Source of the DNA: Muricomes intestini
GTDB lineage: Bacteria; Bacillota; Clostridia; Lachnospirales; Lachnospiraceae
Assembly: GCF_004346165.1 (NCBI RefSeq)
Contig: NZ_SLZZ01000002.1
Location: 248,001-312,000, forward strand
Reading direction: 5' to 3'
DNA length: 64,000 bases
The translations under genes and the position numbers were made by a program. Of the stretch, positions 34,142-43,650 are shown piece after piece. Position 1 is the first letter of the stretch; every line of letters starts with the position of its first letter. The notes beneath the pieces were generated by a model. The model did no database searches. It was not told the origin of the DNA and saw only the letters and a list, made by a program, of their open reading frames with translations.

Positions 34142-35699
34142 TCCACTTTACTGTGGCGAAGATAGTGTAATCTACGGAGCAAACGACATTACGGCGTTTG
34201 AGTATAATGGTTCAATTTTCCTCGTGTGGGGAACACTGGGATCAAATCAGCCGGCGGGCCCTGCCATTGTAGAAATGGACAACCCGTGGACAGTAAGCAA
34301 AGACCGGGATATGCTTCCAATCGGCGGCGGTGAAGGCCCAAGAGCATTAAAAAATGCAGACGGCAACCTCTTTATAACCATGTCGGAGGGTGATTATCAG
34401 AGTAATGGATACCGGTTATCGCTGCTCTGTTTTAATGGCAACAGTAAAGAAGAATTATTAGACGTAGATAAGTGGGAAGCAAAAAGAGATGTCTTTACTT
34501 CTAACTCCACTGTATCCGGTCCGGCACGTGCGTCCTTCGTGAAATCCGCAGACGGTACAGAAGACTGGATGGTATATCATTCCAGAGTCTATAAGGCAGT
34601 TGGGAGAAATTCCTGGAGACAGGTAAGCATAAAACCATTTACATGGAATGAAGACGGAACTCCGGACTTTGGAACACCTGCATCCCCAAACACAAAAATG
34701 GCACTTCCGTCAGGAGATCCAGGGCAGGGAACTATGTATCAGGCAGAAAATGCAGTTCTAGAAGGTGGAGCTTACGCGGAATCATCCCACTATAACCACC
34801 AGGGAAACGGCTATGTACATGTCCCGAACACAATAGGAGCGGCGGTGAATTTTGTAGTGGATGTAAATGAACCAGGGGATTATATCGTAGGAATGCGGTA
34901 TGCCTATGGGGAATTTGAAAACAACGCGACCACAGACGGAGCAACCAATCAGCTTCCTTCACGGGCAAGTATGTCTATCTATGTAAATGGAGAAAAAGCA
35001 GATACTCTCCAGATGGACAAGACAAGTCTTGGATGGAATGAATACTTTACAGGCTCAAAGAGACTGGCATTAAAAGAGGGACAAAATCTTATTGCATATA
35101 TAGTTGACAACGGAAATACAGGCGGTATAAATCTGGATTATCTTACCATGTATAAAGCAGATGTTCCTTATACAGAAACAGAAGTGAAACCCCAGAGCAT
35201 TACATTGGACAAGACAGAGCTGACATTAAAAGAAGGAGAAACAGCGGCTGTTACAGCAACTGTTTTGCCGGAAAATGCATTGAATAAAAGCATAATTTTC
35301 GCATCAGGTGATAAGAACATAGCTACGGTAGATACACAGGGAAACATAACAGCAAAAGCTGAAGGAACAGCAATCATTACAGCAATGGCTGAAGCAGATC
35401 AGAACATAAAAGCAGAATGCACTGTAACCGTAGAAAAGGCGCAAGGACCTCAGGAACCGGAAGATCCACAAGAGCCGGAGAATCCGCAACACCCCGGAAA
35501 CACTCCCGTTCAAAACCAGAATGGAGATAATACAAACAGCAAAGGAAATGGCATATCCGGTACAAATACCACAGCGAAGAACAACAGAAAAGCTGCAAAG
35601 ACAGGGGATAACACAAAAATTCCGTTGGCAGCCGGAACGGCAGCTCTGGCACTCGGAACAACAGTAGCAATTATCATAAGCCGTAGAAAAAGAGGTTAA
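34137..35699 (+). pseudogene. Sortase-anchored GH43 enzyme lacking its N-terminus
   Basis: The frame opens inside a GH43 beta-propeller (GANDITAFEYNGSIFLVWGT with the second conserved Asp; GGGEGPRALKNADGN with the catalytic Glu). It continues through a CBM35/6-like module (about residues 200-340, YQAENAVLEGGA, NLDYLTMYK), a Big2 Ig-like domain (about 350-430, ITLDKTELTLKEGETAAVTA), a PQEPEDPQ linker and a sortase signal (AAKTGDNTKIP, hydrophobic segment, RRKRG). The signal peptide and the first catalytic Asp are gone; the break at about 34137 is shared with the divergent GH32 remnant. The ATG has no ribosome site. Confidence 0.88.
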
Positions 35700-35723
35700 T
35701 GGTTAGGAGAAGTAAATAAAAGA

Positions 35724-35773
35724 CAGCACGCCATTGGCATATGATTAAAAAACATATATCCAATGGCGTGCTG
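35724..35773 (+). terminator. Terminator after the wall-anchored GH43 remnant
   Basis: A perfect 14-bp stem pairs CAGCACGCCATTGG (35724-35737) with CCAATGGCGTGCTG (35760-35773) around a 22-base AT-rich loop. It lies 25 bases after the stop codon and shows it once ended the GH43 transcript. Little T-run follows. Confidence 0.6.
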
Positions 35774-35847
35774 CTTGTACTTGACATCCATGAGATTATA
35801 TCCAATAACTCGCCCATAGCAGCTATCTTGCAAATAAATTATCCAAA

Positions 35848-36234
35848 TTACATGCTCTCCCGTATTGCATCAATTAACGTAATATCAGCCGGCAGCCATT
35901 CCACAGATTCCAGCCTGTCTTTTGATAACCACTTTGCGGCCTCATGTTCCTTGAGAACTAAGTCTCCCGATATTATCTTACACCAGAAACAATCCATGGA
36001 AAGATGAAAAGTAGGATAATCATATTCAATCGTATCTATCAGGTCACCGACTGAAACCTCAGCGTCCAGTTCCTCCATAACTTCTCTTTTAAGCGCCTGT
36101 TGAGGTGTTTCTCCCGCCTCAATCTTTCCTCCCGGGAACTCCCAGCCGCCTTTTAAATCTCCATATCCCCGCTGGGTAGCAAATATTTTTCCGTCGGTTT
36201 CGATTATAGCTGCTACGACTCTCACTGTTTTCAT
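35848..36234 (-). CDS. Nudix hydrolase, MutT / CTP pyrophosphohydrolase type
   Basis: This 128-residue protein has a complete Nudix box (GGKIEAGETPQQALKREVME then EL, about residues 35-58), preceded by GGWEFPGG. The pattern VVAAIIETDGKIFATQRGYG and a C-terminal AAKWLSKDRLESVEWLPADI match the MutT/NudG group that hydrolyses oxidised or modified nucleoside triphosphates. Its start overlaps the stop of the upstream helicase gene by four bases (ATGA), so the two are cotranslated. This is a recurrent pairing in bacteria, and some homologues are fused. Its role may be to sanitise the nucleotide pool during repair; in accessory loci, a defence role is possible but unproven. Confidence 0.9.
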   Translation of the reverse strand: MKTVRVVAAIIETDGKIFATQRGYGDLKGGWEFPGGKIEAGETPQQALKREVMEELDAEVSVGDLIDTIEYDYPTFHLSMDCFWCKIISGDLVLKEHEAAKWLSKDRLESVEWLPADITLIDAIRESM

Positions 36235-39233
36235 CTTATCGTTTCTCCTTCTTTTTCTAATCCGCTCTCAAAATAACGAAGCAGGTCTTCTCGAACTGCA
36301 TGGTGCATTTTCATTGTTACCTTAGTAATTACCTGCTGTTTTCCTTTGTTATTTGTCTTCTGTGCTTCTTTTGTATCAACTACGTCAAATTCTCCCATGT
36401 AGTAATAAGAAGATTTTTTTGATTTTATATCGCTCTTCGTTACCATAAGATGCTTATTCTTTGCTGTCAATACATCCTTCATGTATGAACTGTCTAATCC
36501 CTTTCCAATTTGAGAATCCCAGCGAAACAGCTTATTGTTCTCAAATTTATCCGCATAGTCTGGTTTTCCTTCTGGATAAAGTTTCTCTTTATCCTCACTT
36601 TCGACCTTATGATATGTGACAAAAATGAAAACATCATCTTCTATTCGTTTCATCCCATACATTATAGAAGAGAGATCCTTCTCACAGTTCATAAGCAAAC
36701 TTACATCCCGTCTGGAATATTTTTCGTAAAGAACAAATGGACTTTCTTCAACCTTTCCCGTTGAGTATTTATCCTTGTATCTATGTAGTCCCACTGAAAC
36801 TATATCCTTTAGCTGCTTATAAAACTCTCTGTGCTGTAATTGGTCAGCATAACTTTGCATTCTTTGAAGAGCTGAGCCTCTATTATATCGAAGGATATCG
36901 ATGTGGCAATACTTTTGATATTCTTCCTCTTTACTTACAAAATGTCCTTGTAATACGCTCACAGCATTTTTGATAGACTTTAAATCTATGTTAAACCCGT
37001 ATTCGGATTTGAAGTCCCTTTGCAATTTGTCTACAGATATCTCCTCTTGATTGAAAAATTGTTTAAGGATCTCCAGCTCATAGGGTCTCACTCCACTTAA
37101 AATAGTTTTGGACAAGTATTCTAAAGTCAGCTTTTCCTGCTCTGTAATTTCCCCAATATATGTCTCCTTTTCTACGGATTCCAGAAATGTCTGATAAGTT
37201 TTATATTCTCTAATTATAACCAGAGGATCCACTTCACCATGCTCATAGAAGTCTATAAGATATGGAACCTTGCCAAGTCTATTTTTCAGTGAAATGTAGC
37301 TCTCCTTAATAATTGCACGCATACCCTTAATCTTGTCAATTGAATCAAAGATCTTTTCTTTTGCGATCTCGTCAAAGTGTACAGTAGAAGCCCCTGGAAT
37401 TGTGCTGTTTCCACTGATTACATACTTTCGGATAACATCCGCATTGTACGTACGGTCACCAGATAGAGCAATGGGAATCATAAAATTATTCGTGTAATTT
37501 CCAATGAAGTCAAGAATAACCACATATTCCTTTCCTTCTGCTTTACGAAGGCCTCTTCCCAACTGTTGAATAAACACAATCGGAGATTCTGTTGGCCGAA
37601 GCATGATCACCTGGTTCACTTCCACAATGTCAACGCCCTCATTAAGTATCTCCACTGAAAAAATATAATCCAAAGGCTGCATCTCTTCCGTCGAGTCTTC
37701 CTCGTTCATGGCTAATCGCTCAAAGGCTTTTGCACGTTCATTCTCAGAAGCATTTCCATTTAGAGCTATTGTTCGATAACCGGCTTCATTGAACTTTACA
37801 GACAATTCCTCAGATTCATCAATCCTACTGCAAAAAATTAAACCTTTAACACGATCCCCACTATATCCATAATAATCAGCCTGTTCTATGATATTCTTTA
37901 CACGCTGATCACTAACTAGCTGACTAAAATCCTTTGCTGAAAGCTTCTTTAATTTTAGCTCCTTATCTTTCAAGACTAATATATCACTGATGCCAAAATA
38001 GTGAAACGGACACAACATATTTTCTTCCATTGCCTGCTGCAAACGAATTTCATACGCAATCTGATAATGGAAAATTTCATAAATATTTCTGTCCTCAATC
38101 CTATCATCTCGTTTATCAGGAGTCGCCGTCATTCCCAGCCACAGTTTCGGTATGAAATAATCCATAATTTTCTGATATATATCTGCAGAACTATGATGTG
38201 CTTCATCTAGAATAATACAATCAAAATCTTCAGGGTTATACCGCAATAGATGTTCATCACGATTTAATGTCTGAACTGTTGCAAACACATAATCCTTATC
38301 ATAATCATAGAAGCCGGCTCCCAATAATCCCATAGATACAGACTTGTCAAATACACGTTCATAGGATTTTTTTGTTTGTCTTGCAAGCTGTCCTCTATGT
38401 ACAAGAAATAACACTCTCTTGAATCCCAGTTCACGCATGGCGAAGGCAGAGGCATATGTCTTACCCGTACCTGTTGCCGATATTAACAAGGCTCTTTCCT
38501 CACCTGCTTCTAAAATCTTTCTGAGGTTTGTTATGAATCCCACCTGCATGGAATTGGGCTTCAATTTATACTTTTCAATAGAAGGGATTTCATCTTTTCG
38601 GGCAATTTGTCTCTGGCGTTCAATGATTTTATATTGCTCTTTATACATCTCATAGAAGTCTTCAAATTCCAATGCATAATCAGAATTCCAAAGCTCCCGA
38701 AACTCTTTCACAATTTCCTGTGCAAACTCGCCCTGTTCTGTAGAAATTAATCTGGTATTCCACTCCCGATTGCTTGTCAACGCAGCACTTGTTATGTTGG
38801 AACTTCCAACAATAATCCTATAAATTTCTTCCTTTTTAAAGATATATCCCTTAGTGTGGAATCCTTCATCTGCTGCTTCCACATCATACATTCTTAATGT
38901 TATATTTTGCAGCTCATTGAGCTTTTCCAAAGCAGCCGGCTCGCTAAAATTTAAGTAATTTGTTGTGAGAATCTCCCCTGGAATCCCCTTCTTTTCAAGC
39001 TCCTTGAGAGTCTGTAAAAGTGGTGTAATTCCACCCTTCGTAATAAATGCCACACTAATTTGGAAACAATCACATACCAGAAGTTCATCTTCAATGGAAG
39101 ATAGAACCTTCTTCCCTTCTTTGTGATTATTTGATACAAATTGTGGTTTGTACGCCAAATTAGAAGATAAAGTTCCATTTATAAATGCAGTATCAAATCC
39201 ACTTCTTAGTTCACTTAATTTTTCTTCCGTCAT
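36231..39233 (-). CDS. PLD-nuclease/DEAD-box helicase with DUF3427-type C-terminus
   Basis: This 1000-residue protein has an N-terminal phospholipase-D-like domain (about 40-190; FHTKGYIFKK and IVGSSNITSAALTSNREWN form an HxK...GSSN site). An SF2 helicase core follows (about 230-640; Walker A ATGTGKTYASAF, DEAH in ILDEAHHSSADIYQ, motif III GMTATPDKRDD, motif VI QQLGRGLRKAEGK). The long C-terminal region from about 700 to 1000 is of the DUF3427 kind. Such proteins resemble restriction-type or repair translocases, and DNA cleavage by the PLD half is plausible. It ends in a four-base overlap with the Nudix gene. A weak GGGGA ribosome site lies upstream. A second, shorter homologue is at 56483-59014. 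Confidence 0.88.
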   Translation of the reverse strand: MTEEKLSELRSGFDTAFINGTLSSNLAYKPQFVSNNHKEGKKVLSSIEDELLVCDCFQISVAFITKGGITPLLQTLKELEKKGIPGEILTTNYLNFSEPAALEKLNELQNITLRMYDVEAADEGFHTKGYIFKKEEIYRIIVGSSNITSAALTSNREWNTRLISTEQGEFAQEIVKEFRELWNSDYALEFEDFYEMYKEQYKIIERQRQIARKDEIPSIEKYKLKPNSMQVGFITNLRKILEAGEERALLISATGTGKTYASAFAMRELGFKRVLFLVHRGQLARQTKKSYERVFDKSVSMGLLGAGFYDYDKDYVFATVQTLNRDEHLLRYNPEDFDCIILDEAHHSSADIYQKIMDYFIPKLWLGMTATPDKRDDRIEDRNIYEIFHYQIAYEIRLQQAMEENMLCPFHYFGISDILVLKDKELKLKKLSAKDFSQLVSDQRVKNIIEQADYYGYSGDRVKGLIFCSRIDESEELSVKFNEAGYRTIALNGNASENERAKAFERLAMNEEDSTEEMQPLDYIFSVEILNEGVDIVEVNQVIMLRPTESPIVFIQQLGRGLRKAEGKEYVVILDFIGNYTNNFMIPIALSGDRTYNADVIRKYVISGNSTIPGASTVHFDEIAKEKIFDSIDKIKGMRAIIKESYISLKNRLGKVPYLIDFYEHGEVDPLVIIREYKTYQTFLESVEKETYIGEITEQEKLTLEYLSKTILSGVRPYELEILKQFFNQEEISVDKLQRDFKSEYGFNIDLKSIKNAVSVLQGHFVSKEEEYQKYCHIDILRYNRGSALQRMQSYADQLQHREFYKQLKDIVSVGLHRYKDKYSTGKVEESPFVLYEKYSRRDVSLLMNCEKDLSSIMYGMKRIEDDVFIFVTYHKVESEDKEKLYPEGKPDYADKFENNKLFRWDSQIGKGLDSSYMKDVLTAKNKHLMVTKSDIKSKKSSYYYMGEFDVVDTKEAQKTNNKGKQQVITKVTMKMHHAVREDLLRYFESGLEKEGETIR

Positions 39234-39273
39234 CTATTCGGTTCCCCATTCTATCTCAAATTCCTCTGCAAGA

Positions 39274-40263
39274 TTAATTTGATGATCCATTATTTGCAGC
39301 CGCTGCACTGCTGGCCGCTATTGCCGCACACATAGCCGCCTCCTGGGCTATAATTACAGCAATGGTTCCATTTACTGCCGCTGTCTGCAGTGTACTATCC
39401 TCGATGTAATCCTTTTCCGCCAATATGCCTGCATACATCAGCCTCTGTTTTCTTGTAACGCTGCCAAATAACCCGAAACCTTTCTGCCCGGACAGCCAAT
39501 CATCAATTTGTGCCATCTCGAGGACAACCTCATCAAGATCTGCACCTGTCATAGCGAGGACTCCAAGGGTTGGAAGTTCATATTCTGTTCCATATTTGCG
39601 CCCTGATTCTTTGAGCTTATAAAAAAGTGCCATAGTTCTATCGCATTTCTCCTGTGCCGTACCCTCATATAATGCCAGTACATGGCTAAGTGATTGTACC
39701 GAATTAGCGGTCAAAAAATTTCCCTTTAAAATTTGATAACAGGATTCTATATCCTCAATCAACTCGTCATCTGTTTTTTCAGACAAAGCCATCAGAGCGC
39801 AGAGGGCACTGTCCTCACCTGATGTCAGAAATGGATGTTCGGCTTTCATTCGGTTATAAATCTCTCTGGTTCTTACAGCTATCTGTTTATACTGGTACGG
39901 CTCTGCCATTCGTGCAAGGACCATGGCGGCCAGCGGCAGGTAGCTTGAACTCCAGAACTCTTTTTTTAACAATTCATATACTTTCAGACCTTTATCCAAA
40001 GTCCCCTCCGGGTTGCCGCTGACTGCCAGCATGGAAGCAATCGGAGAACGTGCAGTACCTCTGAAATTTGAAAAAATGCCAACTTTCTCCTTCAGCAGTT
40101 CCTTGCTCCGTTTTAATTCTGCTACATCCACATTTTTCCCCTTTTCTGAATAGATGCCCGCACAACAAAGCTGAATCAATCCTCCGTCCCATGCAAACAC
40201 AGATTTCACCTTATCACGGTTATCAATCAGCTGTTCGCAGCGTTTCCTTGTTAATTCATTCAT
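39274..40263 (-). CDS. DUF4003-type helical protein
   Basis: A 329-residue helical, soluble protein that reads like the DUF4003 family: RCEQLIDNRDKVKSVFAWDG at the N-terminus, IFSNFRGTARSPIASMLAVS, PYQYKQIAVRTREIYNRMKA, and YELPTLGVLAMTGADLDEVV. It ends in an Ala-rich hydrophobic tail (about 295-325). Function is unknown; family members commonly sit next to PadR regulators in Firmicutes, as here (54 bases after a padR gene). GGAGG precedes the ATG. The helicase follows 40 bases later, so cotranscription is possible but not certain. Confidence 0.75.
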   Translation of the reverse strand: MNELTRKRCEQLIDNRDKVKSVFAWDGGLIQLCCAGIYSEKGKNVDVAELKRSKELLKEKVGIFSNFRGTARSPIASMLAVSGNPEGTLDKGLKVYELLKKEFWSSSYLPLAAMVLARMAEPYQYKQIAVRTREIYNRMKAEHPFLTSGEDSALCALMALSEKTDDELIEDIESCYQILKGNFLTANSVQSLSHVLALYEGTAQEKCDRTMALFYKLKESGRKYGTEYELPTLGVLAMTGADLDEVVLEMAQIDDWLSGQKGFGLFGSVTRKQRLMYAGILAEKDYIEDSTLQTAAVNGTIAVIIAQEAAMCAAIAASSAAAANNGSSN

Positions 40264-40317
40264 ACATAACCTCCATTTACATCATTAATACATAACAGCT
40301 AAAAAAGGCGTCATCTT

Positions 40318-40836
40318 CTATTCTGCCTTTTTTAACATTTCATCTATAAGGTCTAATTCCTTCATAATTGAATCTTTTGAAAACTGAAAATAATCTTTAG
40401 AATAAGGCACATATTTTTCTTTCTGGTATAGTTCCGTCAGATAATTCATGTGTTCATACTCGAGATGAAGCGTTTTACGCCGTTTTTCCAGAATATCCGC
40501 CCTTGCATTTGCATCCAGGATATGAAAAAACCCAATACGCATGAGGTACTCGTTTTCATCTGCGGCATCTTCTGCCGGAAAAGTTTTCAACAATGTGTAG
40601 AAATATTCGATGCCCAGACCTGTAATACTATAGATGTGTCTATTGGGTTTACCTTCCTGAGCGGAAATTTCTTTTGTGATATAACCTTTTTCTTCCATAT
40701 GTCTCAGTTTTGGATACAGCTGGTTATTGTTTATTTTATAATAAGGGCCAACAGTTTTCGCAGCCTTTTGCCTGATTTGATAGCCATAGCTTGGAGCATT
40801 CATCAGCTGAGTTAAAATTACGATTTCCATAAACAT
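40318..40836 (-). CDS. PadR-family transcriptional regulator
   Basis: The protein has about 172 residues with the PadR winged helix at the N-terminus (MEIVILTQLMNAPSYGYQI, NNNQLYPKLRHMEEKGYITK, GKPNRHIYSITGLG) and a helical dimerisation domain (about 95-172, PF10400-like). Several starts are possible; the ATG at 40836 gives the family N-terminus, while the GTG pair upstream overlaps the AGGTGG ribosome site. PadR proteins repress adjacent genes in response to small molecules. The neighbour that follows is the DUF4003-type gene. Confidence 0.87.
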   Translation of the reverse strand: MFMEIVILTQLMNAPSYGYQIRQKAAKTVGPYYKINNNQLYPKLRHMEEKGYITKEISAQEGKPNRHIYSITGLGIEYFYTLLKTFPAEDAADENEYLMRIGFFHILDANARADILEKRRKTLHLEYEHMNYLTELYQKEKYVPYSKDYFQFSKDSIMKELDLIDEMLKKAE

Positions 40837-40945
40837 AATACAATTCACCACCTGTCTGGATATTTTTTAGTATATCATTTCTATCGGGCAAGTTCAAATA
40901 ATTAGATACTTTTCTATAACTCCTCTGTTAAGGACGAATCATGCC

Positions 40946-40982
40946 AAAAAAGGCTGCCCACGGATTATAGTGTGGCAGCCCC
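40946..40982 (-). terminator. Terminator of the flavin reductase gene
   Basis: On the minus strand GGGGCTGCCACAC pairs with GTGGGCAGCC around a short loop and is followed by TTTTTTGG. It lies 60 bases after the 41044 stop, a normal intrinsic terminator. Confidence 0.75.
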
Positions 40983-41043
40983 TGAAAAATATCAGTAATA
41001 AGTGCAGTTTTAAATTATAGTAATTATACCCTTAATAACTGTG

Positions 41044-42990
41044 TTATACTGCTCGTGCAATTTCAGCAGCTTCAGCAATTGCATCAATCACCTTGCGTGC
41101 TTTCTTGGCGTCTCCAATTACATAATATGGGATTTTTCTTTCTTCACAGTAGGCAGTTAATGCACCGGTATCATTCGAAATGGAGCCAACCGACATTATG
41201 ACATAATCGCATGCTACCTCATCCTGTAGGTTATCTTTACTGGTAATGACAGAGTCCTTTGTAATCTCAACGCATTTTGCTCCCAGCTTTACATGGATGT
41301 TTTTCTCGGGAATTCTTTCCATAATGCAGAGTCTTCGTGCAGAAGCGAGATCTTTTCCGATTTCATCCAGCATTTCAATTACAGTCACATCATTGTTTTT
41401 ATCGGCATCAACGACAAACTCTGCAACTTCAAGGCCTACCAGACCACCGCCGATGACAGCAATTTTCCCTTTGGGAATAACTTTCCCCTCAAGGACTTCA
41501 AAGGAATTCAGAACGTTGGGAAGGTCCTTCCCGGGAATGTTCAGCTCAATGGGGTGTGCACCTGAGGCGATAATCACAGTATCCGCATGCAGAGAATCTA
41601 AAAGCTCAGGTGTTGCCGGAGTGGAGAGACGGACGTCAATGCCTGCCTTTATTGCCTGCTGTCCTCTCGAAATAGCCGCCTCTTTCATCTCAGATTTTCC
41701 GGGTGCAAGCCCTGCTATGTAGAACTGTCCCCCAAGCCGATCTGATTCCTCCAGTAAAACGACTTCATGTCCCCGCTGCTTCAACGTAATTGCTACTTCC
41801 AGGCCGCCCATTCCACCACCGATTACAACAACCTTCTTCGGGTGTTCTGTGGCTTGCAGTGCATATTCCCATTCCCGTCCGACTGCAGGGTTGCGTGTAC
41901 AGGTCATGGGGGAAGAACCGCACCCTTGATTGCAGCCTATGCAGCGCACAATGTCATCGTCATTGCCTGCTGATGCTTTATTGCAAAATTCCGGATCAGC
42001 CAGCTGCGCACGTCCCATAACAACCATATCTGCTTTACCATCTGCAATAATCTTCTCTGCCTGATTTGGCTCATTGATTCTCCCGACTGCGATGGTGATC
42101 AGTCCGGTCTCTTCCTTAATCCTTGCAGCATATTCCACATTGTAACCCATAGGCAGATCAATGGGAGGTACTTCAAATTTCATTCCCAGAGAAACAGGGT
42201 TCCCCCTTGAAACATTGACAACATCAACACCTTCGGCTTTCGCAAGCTTGCAGAAAGAAATGACATCCTCAATTGTAAGTCCATTTTCCACATAATCATC
42301 AAATGCATCAATACGCATAAGCAGAGGCATGTCATCCGGAATATTCCGCCGAATTTCCTGAATACATTCCAAAGGAAATCTGGCGCGGTTTTCAAATGAT
42401 CCACCATATTCATCGGTACGATGATTGAATGCAGGGCTTAAAAATGCATGTGGGGAGTACCCATGTGCAAGATGAAATTCCATCGTATCAAAGCCTGCCT
42501 CTACAGCACGCTTCGCCGCACTCCCAAAAGCCTTCTCCACCTCAGGAATCATTTCTTTCGCACATCCTTGAAATGTTATTGGCTCTGGAAGTGGATTGCC
42601 AAGCAAATTGTCAACGGTAATATCGCTTGGTATAAACCTAAGCACATCCGGGTCAAACAGGGGCGCGGTAAGCCCACCCTGCCATAATTGCACACAGACC
42701 TTTGCACCTGCATCATGAATAGCAGTTGTGAATTTTTTGAGTCCGGGCAGGAATTTGTCATCGCTGATATTCAAAAAATTTCTCGGGGCAGAGGGGGCGT
42801 GCACCGATGTAGCTTCCGTTGTAATCAGGCCTGTTCCGCCCAGTGCCCTAGCAGCGTGATAATGGATAAACTTATCATTTACATAACCTCCGTCATCCGT
42901 GTAAAAGGTTCCCATCCCCGGGAAATCAATACGGTTTTTCAATTCCAGCCCCCTGATTTTAATCGGACTAAATAAATTTAGATGCTTCAT
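41044..42990 (-). CDS. Old-yellow-enzyme family NADH:flavin oxidoreductase (enoate / 2,4-dienoyl reductase type)
   Basis: This protein of about 648 residues has an N-terminal FMN TIM barrel (LFSPIKIRGLELKNRIDFPG, EFHLAHGYSPHAFLSP, VVNVSRG) and a 4Fe-4S cysteine cluster (CIGCNQGCGSSPMTC, about residues 345-360). FAD and NAD Rossmann domains follow (VVVIGGGMGGLEVAITLKQR and IAVIGGGLVGLEVAEF). This three-cofactor layout is shared by 2,4-dienoyl-CoA reductase, 2-enoate reductase and the bile acid enzymes BaiCD and BaiH. It could reduce an unsaturated acid, a steroid or an aromatic acrylate. Specificity cannot be read. ATG at 42990 has AGGA seven bases upstream. A palindromic operator lies 39 bases before it. 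Confidence 0.92.
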   Translation of the reverse strand: MKHLNLFSPIKIRGLELKNRIDFPGMGTFYTDDGGYVNDKFIHYHAARALGGTGLITTEATSVHAPSAPRNFLNISDDKFLPGLKKFTTAIHDAGAKVCVQLWQGGLTAPLFDPDVLRFIPSDITVDNLLGNPLPEPITFQGCAKEMIPEVEKAFGSAAKRAVEAGFDTMEFHLAHGYSPHAFLSPAFNHRTDEYGGSFENRARFPLECIQEIRRNIPDDMPLLMRIDAFDDYVENGLTIEDVISFCKLAKAEGVDVVNVSRGNPVSLGMKFEVPPIDLPMGYNVEYAARIKEETGLITIAVGRINEPNQAEKIIADGKADMVVMGRAQLADPEFCNKASAGNDDDIVRCIGCNQGCGSSPMTCTRNPAVGREWEYALQATEHPKKVVVIGGGMGGLEVAITLKQRGHEVVLLEESDRLGGQFYIAGLAPGKSEMKEAAISRGQQAIKAGIDVRLSTPATPELLDSLHADTVIIASGAHPIELNIPGKDLPNVLNSFEVLEGKVIPKGKIAVIGGGLVGLEVAEFVVDADKNNDVTVIEMLDEIGKDLASARRLCIMERIPEKNIHVKLGAKCVEITKDSVITSKDNLQDEVACDYVIMSVGSISNDTGALTAYCEERKIPYYVIGDAKKARKVIDAIAEAAEIARAV

Positions 42991-43028
42991 TTGCATTCCT
43001 CTCTTTCATTGATATAGATTTTTAATTC

Positions 43029-43050
43029 CATAGGTTAATTTTAACCTATG
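43029..43050. promoter_or_regulatory. 22-bp palindromic operator of the flavin reductase
   Basis: CATAGGTTAA and TTAACCTATG are perfect 10-bp arms around TT. The site lies 39 bases upstream of the reductase start in an AT-rich promoter region (ATTGTTAATATTATAAC beside it). It resembles a MarR- or TetR-type operator. No adjacent regulator gene is present, so the binding protein is elsewhere. Confidence 0.6.
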
Positions 43051-43170
43051 TTAAATTGTTAATATTATAACACTCAAAGGTTGGCGTGTCAAGGCGGGAT
43101 AAAGACTGTTGCCCAAGTCAGCCGCCTTCGGGAAGAAGAATGTAGGAAGTTCCTTATTATGTTCTGAAAA

Positions 43171-43206
43171 CAAAAACGTCAGGACCGGTTGGCCCTGACA
43201 TTTTTG
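43171..43206. terminator. Terminator beside the aspA remnant
   Basis: GTCAGG (43178-43183) pairs with CCTGAC (43194-43199), with AAAAAC and ATTTTTG flanks giving T-runs on both strands. It sits at the 3' edge of the aspA remnant (minus strand). Confidence 0.6.
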
Positions 43207-43506
43207 CCTAATCTTATCGTCAGACACATCTTATATTCAAAAGGATCGTGGAAATCAGAACCCTTCTCGCTCATCAGCTTTTCTTCAAGCAAAAGTCTGC
43301 GGATGGTCTTGCCGGGCATGATGGAAGATCCATTCTGTTTTGCCGGAAGATTAATTTCACCGAAACCGGTCTTTGGACCGGAGGATAGAAGACGTAAATC
43401 ATTGCACATCTTAGAAAGATTGACCGCACAGATTTTGACTGCTTTGGATACCGCCACGAATCCGTCTAAATTCTCTGTGGAATCGAACAGGTCCTCTGCC
43501 TGCTCT
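43179..43506 (-). pseudogene. aspA: Decayed aspartate ammonia-lyase with internal deletion
   Basis: The minus strand reads [20 protein letters not shown] then [40 protein letters not shown]: the fumarase/aspartase superfamily active-site loop (GSSxMPxK) and its lead-in. Directly after PGK it jumps to [13 protein letters not shown], which belongs near the C-terminus, so about 110 residues are deleted. It then shifts into unrelated residues. No 5' half is present. Upstream (43520-43635) a short frame contains [20 protein letters not shown], of unknown origin. Confidence 0.75.
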
Positions 43507-43650
43507 TTGGCTATCGCTCGGCCACTTTATCAGTGAGCTGCAGCATTTTGGGCGCACCAAGACGCTGATTGTATTCTCCACCTCGGTAGAACACCGAGAT
43601 GCTCCGGTTTCCTGATACCGAAAGCTGTTCCATCTGTTTTTACTGCCGCT

